In this document: piece by piece, positions 1-12,130 of the stretch
Numbering within the stretch: the stretch's first letter is position 1
Layout of the letters: each line of letters starts with the position of its first letter
Assembly (NCBI RefSeq): GCF_030272615.1
Contig: NC_081414.1
Span: forward strand, 335,405,427-335,469,426
Direction of reading: 5' to 3'
Length of the DNA stretch: 64,000 nt
DNA from: Cryptomeria japonica
Taxonomy: Eukaryota; Streptophyta; Pinopsida; Cupressales; Cupressaceae
Notes under the pieces: generated by a model
Database searches by the model: none
Told to the model about the DNA's origin: nothing
Seen by the model: only the letters and a program-made list of their open reading frames with translations
Program-made: the position numbers and the translations under genes

Positions 1-369
1 AGCATCCAAAGAAACTATAGGAGCACTAAACTAAATAGCCCAACTATCTAGTATGTCCTTTAGTTCCTCCTCCCATGAAAGAAGGTTACTGTTCTTCTTT
101 GCCTTTGTCCTTCCACTCTCCATTGTAATAGGGCCCTTTCTTTTCTTCTCCCTCTCAATCTATTTACCAATCATCACAACCTACATAACACATTTCTACA
201 CTAGGTAACGATTGATCTTTATTAGTCTTGGATACTGCTTTCCAGGTTCTTGATCCATTCCCTGTTTCTTTCACACCCCAAGCAATTTTGAGGTGTCTCT
301 AGGTTCTCCACTCTTGCACTAAGGTCCTTAATCTTCACAACAATCATAGCGTCCTCAAGTTCCCCTTCA

Positions 370-1500
370 ACTTCTGGATCCTCATCTTCCTGTAATCCTT
401 AAGGTTGTTCAAACCTTCCAAAGCTTCGTTTAACTATTTTTCCATTAGGGTTGAGTAGGCCAAAGAGTCTTCCTAAACCAAATTTTGTGGGTCATCTTGA
501 GTTTCCTCACTAAATGCAGAACCAATTTCATTGAAGGTAGAATCCTCTGATTGATCTTCACTCTTGTCTTCTAGGGGAGCATTCTTAATGGCCTCGACAA
601 TTTTAGCTATCGGGGATAATTTGGCTAGCCTAGTTGACCTATGCTCATGAGAGGAGTTGGTAATACTGTCTTTAGCAGATTCACTATCATAAAGGTCAAT
701 GGAAGGGGGGAGGAAAACAAGGTTGTTCTTAGAAGAGATGTTGATCATTTTTTCCTTACCACTAACAAACTTAGAACAACCACAACTAGGGTTTGTCTAA
801 ATTTGCTTGCCTTTACCTGGGGTGGTATTAGGTTTAACATCCATAATCAAAGGGGATGCATCACATCCCAAGTTTAGTTTATGCTTCTTAGGAGAGCCAA
901 GCAAAGCTTTTTGAAGGGAAATGATAATGAAGAACATGGCACATCATCTTTGAAAATAATTCTTATTTTGGAATTGCAAGGTGAAGATGATTTTTGGTCT
1001 TGATTATTATGGGTGTTATCGAAAGGGATCAGATTGACAATAAGATTGTTCTCCAAATAAAAATTATACATAGCATAAATTAGGCCTTGATGCAATGGAG
1101 GGTAAACATGCTTGGATGCACATTTACCCATTGAGGAAAAGAGAAAGAAGGGGAAACTTATAGGTTTATGGTGATGAAGGTGATTTAAGAGGGGAAAGTG
1201 GTAGTTGTGAACTATGGAAAATATTCCTTTTAGGGTAAAATACTTGATGAGGTGGTAGCTCATCGCACCCCAAGGAAGTCTTCCTAGCTAAACCTATTTT
1301 GATATCTTTTTAGGCAACTCTCTTTCTCCAAAAAAAGTGCCATGTAGTTCTCATACGCTTGCTTTTGTCTCAACCTAGAAACCCTTTCTCCTTCGCATTT
1401 TAATCCTATAGCTTGCATAATGATCTCTTCTGACACTTCCATCTTGACACCCCTAACCTCAACTCTCCCATTCTTCTAACTATTCATTAATTGTAAGGAT
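370..1500 (-). pseudogene. Decayed transposable-element-type ORF of unknown function
   Basis: Minus-strand reading gives a broken but protein-like chain. About 1,480-1,320 reads as a compact start containing VKMEVSEEIIMQAIGLKCEG. 1,263-874 holds a His/Leu/Phe-rich core (motifs MSYHLIKYFTLKGIFSIVHN and HFPLLNHLHHHKPISFPFF). 748-473 is an acidic, Glu/Ser-rich linker, and a short coiled-coil-like segment follows near 400-340. The order compact domain, acidic linker, coil resembles the ORFs inside the long LTRs at 18.3 and 43.2 kb, and plant families called only 'putative transposon protein'. Frames are broken by several stops. I do not recognise a function; resemblance to element ORFs is inference. 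Confidence 0.35.
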
Positions 1501-2240
1501 AAATCCTCATCACTCCCAATCAAGGTCTTAAGAAAAGGAGTAATTCTACCTTTGTCAAATATATCCCAGACCTAGGTATTTTTCTTAAGTGAATCAAATG
1601 AGGTTGGTTCAACCTGTAGCCTCTAGCCTCCCATGGTAGTAGATCTTCTTCCTAGAAATAAAAAATAGTATTAGCCATACCAAAAACCAAAGCAAAAGAT
1701 CTAGTGATGGATCATTATATATAACTAGTTTAAAATAAAGATTAAGAGCCACTAGCAAAGACTTACTACTAGTGCCATGTGATAAAGGTCTCATTTCATA
1801 TCCTTTTACAAACTTTACCTTTCCATGAATAGTAATAATTATAACCCATCCCTCTCAAGGTGTAATTGTACATCTTCCTTGAGTGGATGAAAATATTCTC
1901 TAATGCCAAATCCCAAGGGTAGATGGAGACATCAAATTTGTTGTTATTTCTTTGCCAATTAGTAAAGCTTTCAAATTCATCATGGCATGACCCCATCATG
2001 TCAACCTTCACCACGAAAACTAACTCATAGTGTTGAGTAGCAATCCATGTTAGAGTTACAACAAGCGATATTCCAAGCATATTTTTATTCTCCATAGGTA
2101 ACAAAACTTTCATTCCTATCTTTGAATATAATGTTTCTAATATGGCTCAAGAACTCAACTTCTCTAGTCCAGTACTTCCACTTCCTAAATTCTAGTCCAT
2201 TAGCTAAGGCATTAGCAACTTTTATTACCTCCCCAAAGTT
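1501..2240 (-). other. Unassigned, partly open minus-strand sequence
   Basis: This stretch separates the decayed ORF below it from the LINE relic above it. Minus-strand open fragments of 105 codons (2,113-1,796) and 61 codons (1,794-1,609) are visible but match no family I know. It may be more of the same decayed element. No LTR, promoter or RNA gene was seen. Confidence 0.25.
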
Positions 2241-2252
2241 ATGAGTGACCGC

Positions 2253-4320
2253 CTAGTTGGAATATCGTCCAATCATATCCTTGTTATCTGCCATATAGTT
2301 CTTGACCTTCCATGGAGGATTGGATCTTGAATTTATAATATCTATGATTAATTTAGATTCTTCCTCATTTATAGCTCTATTAAAAAAATGGTTTAAATTT
2401 CTCTTTTGGCCCCACCATAGAGTGATTGCCTTCACCTCAGTATTATTCCTTATCCCAATATTTCTTCCATACCCTTGTAATTTTTTTTTATTTGAATCTC
2501 TTATCACACCTGGCACAACTGTGAGCCTTGGGATGCCCTTGTTGTAACCATCAAAGTTTAGTTTGACCCATTTAGGTCCAAGCTTTCTCCATATCACATG
2601 CTTCTTGAGAGTCTTCTTACTATCTTTAAGGTTGTCCATTTTACAAGTAACTCCCCACTCTCTCCTAACAAGTAATTCTAGGAGTGTTACATTTTGAGTA
2701 GCACTTCCATGGTTCATAAATTTGACGCTCTCTTTGAATGCACTCTTCACTATTTGGAAGACCCCTTCACTATCTTTAGACTCTTCCCTAAAAATGTGAT
2801 TATTTCTCTCCTTCTAGAAAAACCAAGCAAGAAATGGGGGAATTGGTCCTAGAGGTTTCGAAGCATTGGGTGTTTGAAGGGAGATTTGTCCTTCTAGGAT
2901 CCAATAAGGCTCCTTGCATTTCCATGGAGCATCCAACTTGTATGCAAAGCCATGGAAAATTTATTCTAGATGCCTCTTGTAAAATCATAGTGGAAACAAA
3001 TGGTCCACCAACTCTTTCTATTGCTGACAGAGAACATTTGTTGACAAGATGAAACCCTCTCCTAACATAATTATTCATTGTAAGGACCCTCAAGTGGCTG
3101 GTATTCCACTAGAAATGAGCAACTTTTGGAATGATATTCCAGACCCAAATAAGCTTCTTGATACAACCTTGTTTCCAACATTATGACATCCCAAATTGTA
3201 GGCCAAAGAAATAAAAAATTTGCCTTCCAAATTAAGGGACTAAACAACCTTATCCTTCCTATTATGATAAAAAAATTGACAATCACCTATGGTTTCTAGA
3301 AATAGAAAGCTCAGCTCCCCTCTTGGAAGAATCTAAGAAGGAAAAAACTTGAATCTAGGTTTGTCCTCCCTCCAATTGAAATAATGATACAACTTTACTC
3401 CAAAAGTGTTGGTTGAAATGAACAATAAGGTCACTAAAGCGAGGGAAGGAACACAATGCAACATTACCCACGTAGGTTTCTTCCCAAAATTTAATTAAAA
3501 GAGTATTACCCATTCTCAATCTCAAGCCTTGTTATAGTATTCTCCTTGATTTGAGGATGTTGTACTAGATCTCTGAACCTTTAGGAGGAGAAGAGAAAAG
3601 GAGGTTTTGGTCCATCGGGTATTTGGCTTGCACAATTCTAATCCAGTCATTATTTTAAGATATGAGGTTCTAACCTATCTTAGCGATAAGTGATTTGTTG
3701 AATGGTTGTAATCTCCTCAAATAAATTCCACCCATAGTTTTAGGTTTGCACATCATTTTCCATTTTATTAGGGCTAACCTTTTCTTTTCTTCAACTTGTG
3801 TCCATAATATTTTTTTCTATATTTGCTCAATATTGTTAGCTATGAAGGTTGGAATTTTAAATCAAGATAATTAATACACTGCAATGTTCTATATGGTGGC
3901 TTTCAAAAGTTGATACTTACTTGCTTGACTTAGTAACTTATCCTTATGACATGCAAGTTTTATTTAGATCCTTTCCATGATCCCAAACTAGTAATTATGC
4001 AGCAGCTTCCTAGTGGCATGAAGAAGACCAAGGTAGGTCATTAGAAGAGACTTCTTCTGACAATCGAGAATATTAATGATTTTCTCTTGCAATCCGACTT
4101 CAATATTGAAGAAATATAACATATACTTTCATTGTACAATTGATTTGCTAACCCTATATACTAACATACTTGTTGAGGATCAACTTCCATTGTTTGGCTT
4201 AATGAAAAAAAGAGTTGCCAAATAGGATTGTGTCATCAACAAATTCTTGATGGGATGTGGGGGAGAGAGATTAGGCATGTAGAACACCTTTCAAATTGTT
4301 TTGGCCAATGAGTATAAATA
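2253..4320 (-). pseudogene. Truncated L1-type LINE: RT C-terminal half, zf-RVT region, RNase H
   Basis: Read on the minus strand from 4,320 downward, this is the 3' half of a plant non-LTR retrotransposon. At about 4,240-4,205 the RT catalytic block reads SHQEFVDDTILFG, the plant LINE form of the F-x-DD motif. It is followed by the conserved RT stretch ending IINILDCQKKSLLMTYLGL (about 4,100-4,020) and KDKLLSQASKYQLLKAT (about 3,940-3,890). 3,286-2,800 corresponds to the variable zf-RVT region (WKANFLFLWPTIWDVI). 2,750-2,253 is the C-terminal RNase H domain (WVKLNFDGYNKG, then GVIRDSNKKKLQGYGRNIGI), whose first catalytic Asp lies in NFDG. Stops and frameshifts interrupt nearly every block. 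Everything upstream of the RT palm and the whole first ORF are missing, typical of 5'-truncated LINE copies. No poly(A) tail or target duplication was identified. Confidence 0.75.
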
Positions 4321-4620
4321 TATTATTATGTAGTTTCATTCACAAATTTATTTCCACATTTTCACTCTCTACCTTAAAATTATCTAATTTTTCTTATGGT
4401 TTATTTAAGTCTGCAAAAGAATTTAATTGGTTATCATAACAACATGCTAGATGTAACATAATTTTTTTGTGAAACTTTTTTGAGAGTGTGTATGGAAAAA
4501 GAGAGCATGATGGAGCAGGAACATGTGTGAAGTGTGTGCTTTGTCAACATGAACTTATAGTTATATGTTCAACATATATATGTAATTGGTTCTAGAAAAC
4601 TCAATTTACATATGTATCTT

Positions 4621-4830
4621 TGTTGAATTGGTTGAATGGACCAAAATTCTGAGAGGGGGTTGAATCAGTATTCCCACAATTACTAATTTTTTTACAAATA
4701 TATCAATTTCATCAATTACGCTCATCAATATGAAATATCAAATGTAAAATAAACAAAAAAAACATCGACAAATTGAATACCAGTTCTTGTATGTGGAAAA
4801 CCTAAATAGGAAAAACCAAGGAGAGTGTTA
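4621..4830 (-). repeat. Probable fragment of a Ty1/copia LTR 3' end
   Basis: The reverse complement ends in ...CAACA and contains two blocks also present at the end of the copia LTRs at 8.4 and 15.7 kb: ACTGATTCAACCCCCTCTC (4,652-4,670 reversed) and a TTTTTCC...GGTTTTCC block (near 4,790-4,815) that resembles the LTR's TTTTTCCCA...GGGTTTTCC. No partner LTR or duplication was found, so it could be a solo or truncated LTR of a related family. Its upper boundary is arbitrary. Confidence 0.35.
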
Positions 4831-6058
4831 TCTCTCAACATAATATATCTAGTTATATGGTGTTTACAAAATGGTGTGGCTCACTACCTAATCATAAAGC
4901 GGCTCACCGCTAGAATGTTCACTGCAATAGAAAATAATTGAACTGAGGAAAATTGCATCTCCTAATACATGAAGTCAGTTCTAGATTAATCTCAGATAAA
5001 AACTCACAAAACTTCACATGGGCTTCACCCGCTAGGCAATATGATATCATGTGCGTTCATATTAGGGGGTTTAATATCCCCAAAATCCAAAGCAATATAT
5101 TGCTGATATATTATGGACATAGGGGTTTTATAAATTGCTATCCTGAATACAAATATTCAAAGGTATTTTTTATTTATCAAATGTCAAAAGTAGGGGTTAG
5201 ACATAGGACTTCCACATGTGTCATCATCGGTGGGTCGCGAGAGTCAAAAATTCAAAAGCATTAGCTATAACAAGATTTTTTCAATGGTCACCCCTTCTGA
5301 TGTGTTCCTCCACGTATACATCACCAAGTTGGAAAGATGAGATTTGAACTTTGCCAAAACTCAAAATTTCACCACCAAGTATTGTTTTGCTGAGTATATT
5401 TCACTCCCAAAAGTGAGAACAATTTGAACATAGGCACAAATTGGCATCGTGAAGGACAAGTTGGATGCAACAAATGTGTTTTATATTCAAATTATATTAA
5501 TTTTTGAGTCAAACAATGTTCATTTAGAAGGTTGGAAGTAAACCTCATGGAAACCTGCAACTTCAAGCCCTTATCAAGATTTAAAGTCAAAGAGGACCGA
5601 GGAACAATACTTAATCATGTATAATTTAGAAAAAATCTTGTCCCCTTCATTTAACTATTATTCATCTATTTTAACTTAGAAATGTCAACCATGGAAAGCA
5701 CTATTACATCTGTGAAAAAATTAGTAAACTAGGGTGAAGAAAACATGAAGAATCATCATTTGATCTGTAAGTAAGAGCTAGTGAATACTGATTATAGTTT
5801 ACAATATCTAACAATACCAATAGGAAAACACTAGAAAAAATTCCCATGAGTGAGTATGGAGATATCGAATAGAGCAAACGAAACTGTCACAACAACATAA
5901 TATATTAAAAAACTATATATTTTTTTTTTACATAAGTACTGCCATAAAGGGGCAACTCCCATATGTACAAAAATTGAAAAAAAGAACATAGATATTAAGA
6001 GGGGGGACACCATGGGGACATAGGGGGATCATTGATAAGAGAGGGGACACAGAGGTGA
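4831..6058. other. AT-rich stretch without recognisable genes
   Basis: Both strands are full of stops. The 103-codon plus-strand frame at 4,953-5,264 has no family signature and looks accidental. Nothing else is supported here. Confidence 0.4.
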
Positions 6059-6586
6059 TCAGTGATACAGATAACCAATCCCCTTTTCAATCGGTTTCAA
6101 CCTTTCTATGATCTCTATAGGGAACATATCGCCATTATCATTCATGAAGGCCTCAAACTCATCTAGGTTGTATTTATGGCCTACCCCAACTTTGAATAAC
6201 TTCCATGCTTTAGCCATTTTGGCCTTTCCGCCTTCTACATTAAAATCAGAAAAACCAAGCATGATCTTTGAGTGTGGCACAATCTCAAGGGTCCCCAGTG
6301 TAGTCTTCACACTTTGATAATTCTCCTCCTTCACTGTGCAATGCACAATACCATAAGCATCAAGGGCATATCCCAAAATCTGGACAATGGGGGAGAACAA
6401 GTTCTCATAAACAATTCCATCATGTACATGCACGTTAGCCCAGAAATCCATCCCTAAGATTTTTATCATAGACATATTCTCATCATCATTCCCTTTGTTG
6501 AATAGGCGGGCAATATGATCCTCTGGGGATTTTCTGAGATTGTTCATCGTCTCACACAAACACTTAACACCAAAGGAATTCACCAT
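6059..6586 (-). CDS. Hypothetical 175-aa ORF, unidentified
   Basis: An uninterrupted minus-strand frame of 175 codons starts with an ATG at 6,586 and ends with TGA at 6,059. The product has a normal amino-acid mix with hydrophobic and charged residues alternating as in a folded globular protein (for example KILGMDFWANVHVHDG and GYALDAYGIVHCTVKEENYQ). It has no signal peptide, membrane segment or motif I can name. Being open for 528 bp in an otherwise stop-rich region argues that it is or recently was coding. It may be a fragment of an element ORF of gag or protease-flank type. The copia element starts 113 bp upstream of its ATG on the opposite strand. Confidence 0.35.
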   Translation of the reverse strand: MVNSFGVKCLCETMNNLRKSPEDHIARLFNKGNDDENMSMIKILGMDFWANVHVHDGIVYENLFSPIVQILGYALDAYGIVHCTVKEENYQSVKTTLGTLEIVPHSKIMLGFSDFNVEGGKAKMAKAWKLFKVGVGHKYNLDEFEAFMNDNGDMFPIEIIERLKPIEKGIGYLYH

Positions 6587-6693
6587 TTTCTGTACATAGT
6601 CTTGATGAAGGAATCACTACTTTATAACCTTCATAGCTTTCATATCCTAACGATAGAAACAAATCTCAAAGCAAATATTTTTGGGATTTATTT

Positions 6694-6698
6694 ATGAC
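6694..6698. repeat. Copia target-site duplication, left copy (ATGAC)
   Basis: ATGAC abuts the left LTR and matches ATGAT at 15,713-15,717 with one transition. Confidence 0.8.
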
Positions 6699-8456
6699 TG
6701 TTGGCATCGAGTTATCATTGATGTCAACCGATATTGCAAGAAGGCTACCGGTAGAGGTATGTCATCCAGTATGAAGAAGAATGTACCAGTATGGTGAAAG
6801 ACAAATAAGATATTGAGAAGATTAATGTGAGCGCTTGTTAATCAGTATGGTGAAAGACAAGTAGTTGTTGAGACTATCAGTGACTTCACCAATATGAGGT
6901 GAGATGCATGTGTGTGTGAGCATGTTGAGTAATAACCAATAGATCTTAAACTGGTCTGGAGTTTGGCTGCCTATTTATGATGAAAAGGTAGAATGTTAAA
7001 GTAATCACAAACCACCGGAGGTGAAGATGTGCTACCGGTGTAGTGTGCACTACCGGTTAGCAGGAGAAGAAGGTCTCACCGGTAAAGGCTTGTATCGGTA
7101 TGAGTTTGTTGAATGTTCAAGTGTAAACTGACTATGTATCAGTGAGCTAAGTGTATGACCGTTGTGATGCCATGTGGAGCTAAGGTGGCAAACATGCAAA
7201 GGTCGGTGAAGCCTCCATCGACATGGTTGTTGAAACAACTAGTCGATATTAATGAAACAACCAAAAATGATGGGATTGTAACTGATTGATGTGGCTCGAG
7301 GAAGAAAAAATAACAGAGGAAGATCACAGAGTAGTTGGCACCTGGATCGAAGCAAACAAATCAGATTGCAAGAAGATCTTGAGAAGGAAACAACTGAGCT
7401 TTTTATGAGTCGACAGATTTCAAGGTAGAAGATCATGTGCGAGATTTATATCTTTAGCAAGTATGCATTGGATAATGGAAAACATGTAAAGATGCACTCC
7501 TCGAGTACATGTGATCGATCCAAGACAGACTGGATCGAATCTCATGCATATTGTGTCGGTTAAAGGAAACCCTAACCGCCCCAAGTTTGAATTGATTCTT
7601 GGCAGGAAAGCTCAAGTTTAAATATGATGACTTGAGACTGTGATTGCTACAGCTATAGTGTGAAGACTAGTGTGAAATTGATGAGAGACAAAGAGATAAA
7701 CACTTGAAGTGTTTATGAGCGAAGTATTGACCGATAAGGAGAAGCAAAGAAAACCTGTATAAGGAACAACTGGTGGGGAGTGCATTGAACACAAAGGTGA
7801 CAAACGAGCAAAAGTTGTACTTGGTTAAGAGTGATCGAGTGTGAGTTGAGAGAAGGAAGTCATTGTGAGAGGGGATTGAGAAAAGTGATCAACAAAGTCA
7901 AGTTGCAGAGTGAGAGGAGAGTATACAGACTAGTAAGGCTGAAATTGACAGAGGAGAATATTTTAAGGTTGCAAAAATTCATTTGCAATAGTGATTTCAT
8001 TTGTATATCTGAGTCTTATATTGTTTTCACTAAGTTGTAGCTTAGTGCAGGGGTTGTAGCTCCTTTAGGTTGTAGCCTATAAATTGTGCAGGGGTTGGTT
8101 CTCCTTTGAGTTGGTGCTCATAAATCAGGGTTTGGTGCTCCTTGGGTTGGTGCCCTAAATATTGTAATCAAAGATTCATTGTGAGGCTGGATTGGAGCAG
8201 AAGATCTCCAGCAAATATTCTCACCGAGGTTTTTCCCACATTGGGTTTTCCTCGTATATATTTGGTTTTGTGTGATGTACTCTTGTGCATGTGGTATGTT
8301 AATGTTTTAGCAAGTCCTTTTACACACTCTGCTTGCATTGTTTAAGTTACCAGTTAGCACTCAGTTTGCTTTATATAGTACCGACATCTCCTTGTTGAAG
8401 GAAAAGAGTTTAAATTACTCATTCAACCCCCTCTTAGTGATCCATTGTGTCCTACA
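6699..8456 (+). repeat. Copia 5' LTR
   Basis: 1,758 bp, starting TGTTGGCATC and ending CCTACA; similar throughout to 13,971-15,712. A TATAAA at 8,078-8,083 lies in a run of short degenerate repeats built around TTGTAGC and TTGGTGC (8,035-8,155), perhaps the promoter and R region. Confidence 0.93.
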
Positions 8457-8458
8457 AT

Positions 8459-8471
8459 TTGTATCAGAGCC
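8459..8471 (+). other. Copia primer binding site
   Basis: TTGTATCAGAGCC begins two bases after the left LTR. It differs from the usual initiator-Met tRNA complement TGGTATCAGAGC by one base. Confidence 0.85.
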
Positions 8472-8523
8472 TGATTTATCAAAATAATTCTCTAGCTTGG
8501 GTAGATCCTGTCAAGTGTTCACA

Positions 8524-10438
8524 ATGGCAAGAAATGAATCCGCCTCTTCAAAGGCTCCTATGTTTGATGGTGTCAACTATGCCTTTTGGATTAGAAGAAT
8601 GGAAACCTATCTATCCTCTCTAGGTTGTGATGTATGGATGTTGGTTGTGAATGGGTATACAGTCCCTAATAATCCCCCTACTGATCCAGATGCTAAGAGG
8701 GAATATGAGAACAATGCTAAAGCTAAGAGTGTCATTCTTAGTGGGTTGTCTGATAATGAGTTTGTTAAATTTATGCACTACTCCTCTGCCAAGGAAACTT
8801 GGGATAAGCCGCAGAAGATATTTGAAGGAAATACTAGAGTCAAGGAAGCCAAGTTGCAGACATTGAGAGCACAACTTGAGTGCTTGAAGATGAGAGATGA
8901 AGAGAAAATTGCTGACTACCTCCAAAGGGTTGTTGAAACAATAAATAAGAGAAAATTGCTGACTACCTCCAAAGGGTTGTTGAAACAATAAATACCATTA
9001 GAGGGCTTGGAGAAGAAATAAAAGATGAGGCGATAGTGAAGAAAGTACTTAGATCTCTTACATCTAAGTACGATACAAAGGTCTTAGCAATATAAGAAGA
9101 AAAATATTTGAAAGTCTTTACAATGGATGAGTTGTATGGCTCTCTAACTGCTTATGAGATGAACACTGGTGGTATTGATGTTGTGTTGCATTCAAGACAT
9201 CAAGACAAGGAAAAGAAGAATCTGCTCATGATGCAACCGGTGAAGACTCTGATGACATCATGGAAAACTTTGTTAGAAGACTCAAGATTGGTTCAGGTAA
9301 ATACAAAGGTAAGTTGCCCTTTAAATGTTTCAACTATGGAAAGATTGGACATTTTGCTGCTAAATATCCTTATGGTAACAAGAATGAAGATGGTCAATCA
9401 AGTGGTAGCAGATCATATAGTAAGGATAGGAAGAAGAATGTCTATCGACATGGTAGAAGAGGCTACTGGAAGTAGAGTAGTCTTTACACTCATGAAAATG
9501 ATACCATAGATGAGGAAAGTGCCTCTAAAGACTACTATGGTGGAGATGAAGTCAGAGAAAACCTTTTCATGGCTCAAGAGGTTCCAGTACCTGAAGAAGC
9601 ATAAGAGGAAGAGAAAGAAGGAGAAGTTGAACTTGAAGAAGAACTCATTAGTGCCTTAGATGAGCTAAAGAAAACAAGAAGAGATTTGAAGAATGTAAAA
9701 AGGGTTGTAGCTGAAGAATGAGATTTGTTGGAACAATCTATTGAAGAGTCCAAGAAAACTATTGCTGATCTAAAACTCCAGTTGGAAGAGGCCAAGAGGA
9801 TGTGTGAGGTCACTAGTGCCGGTATGAGTGGAAAAGAAAAGGAACATTAGAATTTGGAAGCAAAAATAGTGAAACTCTAGAAGAACTTAGAGAAAAGTCA
9901 GGAAGAAATAAAAGTGAGAAGCAAATATGAAGGCAACATTGAAGCTTTGGACAAGATGCTGAGAAAACAGAAGCAGTCCAAAGATACCGTAGGATTAGGT
10001 TTTCAAGAAGGTCAAAGTTCAAACAACAAAGACACATCCAATAAGAAAATACAGGTCACTTCTTCAAATGAAGATGAAGGGAAGAAAACATTTGCGGTAA
10101 GAAAGGATATCAGTAAGAAGACATATACAGATGCTGCTAGAAACTGCCATACAAACTGGTATACTCAATCAATGAACCGATGACCATACACAATGCACCG
10201 ACATGCAGATCCAAGGAGAAATGCAAGTACTAATCATGAAGGATTCGCAAGAGTTAGAAGCATGAAAAGAAGACCCCTAGTGAGGCAGTCATTTGCAGGT
10301 TCAAGACAACCTAATTGGTATGTTCCAAATTTTCATGGTTATTGTCATAGGTGTAATATGTTCAGTCATAGAATGGCAGATTGTAGGAAAATGAATGTCA
10401 ACCCTAGTTTTGAGAGTAGAAACTCATTTTCTGCATAA
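8524..10438 (+). pseudogene. Copia gag with zinc knuckle and coiled coil, broken
   Basis: The ATG at 8,524 opens a copia gag. It starts MARNESASSKAPMFDGVNYA and carries the conserved FWIRRMETYL and SAKETWDKPQKIFEGNTRVK blocks. A 47-bp tandem duplication at 8,901-8,994 shifts the frame and ends the first open segment at 8,991; the gag sequence resumes after it (IRGLGEEIKDEA). The zinc knuckle at about 9,322-9,375 reads C-F-N-Y-G-K-I-G-H-F...; its second and last Cys have become Tyr, so it probably cannot bind zinc. From 9,595 to 10,000 a Glu/Lys-rich coiled coil follows (ISALDELKKTRRDLKNVK), interrupted by stops. A second Cys/His cluster, CHRCNMFSHRMADC, lies near 10,342-10,385 and looks intact. 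Confidence 0.85.
8901..8994 (+). repeat. 47-bp exact tandem duplication inside copia gag
   Basis: The segment starting AGAGAAAATTGCTGACTACC at 8,901 is repeated head to tail from 8,948. Forty-seven is not a multiple of three, so the duplication throws gag out of frame and brings a TAA at 8,989-8,991. Confidence 0.95.
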
Positions 10439-10759
10439 AAAAGTTTAAATGTCATATGTTATAATTGTAATGAGTCTAGTTGAATGTAGGAGTAATATGC
10501 AAATATCCTACAAGAATGCATTGAGTACATCTTATAGTGCTAATGTGAAATGATATAAGTGTAAACATTTTGGTCACATTGCAAGGTATTGTCAGCTGAG
10601 AAATGAAAAGTAAAAGAGAGTTGTGTCAGTTGATAAATTGGAAACAAAACTAAAACACAAAGTGACAGAAGTGGAAAAGAAAGAAGAGAAACCGGTTTGG
10701 GTAGAGAAGGAGAAAAACAAGACAGAGTCTAGTCTGATTGTATAGATTGCTCTACATGC

Positions 10760-12130
10760 TAAAAGGAGGAATTTATGGGTAGTTGATAGTGGTTTCTCAA
10801 ATCACATGACCAGAGATAATAACAAGTTCATCAAGCTTGATGATTGGAATGGTGGTTCAGTCCGGTTTGGAGATAACTCCTCCATCAAGATCAAAGGCAG
10901 GGGTACACTGAATATTGATGGCAAGCTCAAGGCTCACGATGTGTAATATGTTGAAGGATTGAAGTATAACATGCTAAGTGTAAGTTAGATGTGTGACAAA
11001 GGGCACAAGTTCTCATTCGACTCTACCAGGTGTCAGATAAGAAATAGAGTACCAGTTAGGTGGTAGCGGAAGGAAAGATAATAGAGGGAATGTCTACAAT
11101 CTGAAGGAATGCTATGAGTCCCAATGCATGATGGGACAGGTGGATGAAAGATGGTTATGGAACCAAAGACTAGGCCATGTAAATTTTGATAATCTAGTTA
11201 AGATAAGCAAGAACCAGTTTGTGAGAAACATACCTCAGATCATAAAACTGGCAAGCACATTCTGTGATGAATGTGTCAAAGATAAGCAAGAAAAGGTCAA
11301 TTTTAAAACAAAAGAATATAACACCTCAAGACCTTTGGAGTTGATACATACAGACTTATGTGGGCCAACAAGGACAAGAGCATTGGCCGGAGAAAGGTAT
11401 TTCATGCTGTTTATAGATGATTACTCAAGAATGACTTGGGTAACCTTCCTACATGACAATTCACAAGCATTTGAGAGATTCACAATTTTTCAGGAAGATG
11501 GTGGAAAATTAAAGTGGACACCAGTTAAAATGCTTAAGATTTGAACGGGCTGGAGAATTTTCTTCCAATGAATTTGTTGATTACTGTGAGAAACATGGAA
11601 TCCGAAGATAGTATTCAACTTCAAGGACACCTCAGCAAAATGGGGTGGTAATGAGGAAAAATAGGATAGTGAAGGAGATGGCTAGGACTATGTTGAATGA
11701 GGCCAACATACTGGATATATACTGGAAGGAAGCAGTTCATAATGTTGTCTACACTTTAAACTGGGTACAGTTAAGAGTGAATAGTAGAATGACTCCTTAT
11801 GAGTTATGGAATGAAAGGAAACCATCACTTAAGCACTTCAGAGTGTTTGGAAGTAAGTGCTTCATAAAGAGAGATGCTAATGGATTAGGAAGTTTTGATT
11901 CCCGAAGTGATGAAGGAATATTCTTGGAATACTCAGCCAATAGTAAAGCCTACAAATACTACAACAAGAGATTGAGAAGGGTGGTTGAGAGTGTAAATGT
12001 GAGAATAGATGAAGACTCACATAGAGGAAATTTTGCACCGGCACGTTACATTGATGATTTAGATGTTGAAAATGAAGAACAATCTAACAATGGACTGGTA
12101 GAAGATACACCAAACAAAATCCCCAACTGA
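10760..12130 (+). pseudogene. Copia protease and integrase, broken
   Basis: The aspartic protease site appears as WVVDSGFSNHMT at about 10,774-10,810. The GAG-pre-integrase zinc finger follows at 11,140-11,290 (WLWNQRLGHVNF...FCDECVKDKQ, an HHCC pattern). The integrase core holds the first Asp in HTDLCGP (about 11,346), the second near FIDDYSRMTW, and the NGVV block near 11,640. The catalytic Glu expected after NGVV is Met here (ATG, 11,651-11,653). A frameshift around 11,490-11,540 and several stops separate the pieces. The C-terminal part runs through YELWNERKPSLKHFRVFGSK to about 12,130. Confidence 0.9.

Noticed and set aside
7050-7803. Minus-strand ORFs in the copia LTR (7.0-7.8 kb and 14.3-14.8 kb)
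   Set aside because: Present in both LTRs but with changed frames and stops, low-complexity hydrophobic products, and no motif; unlike the 6-kb LTR ORF they do not look coding.
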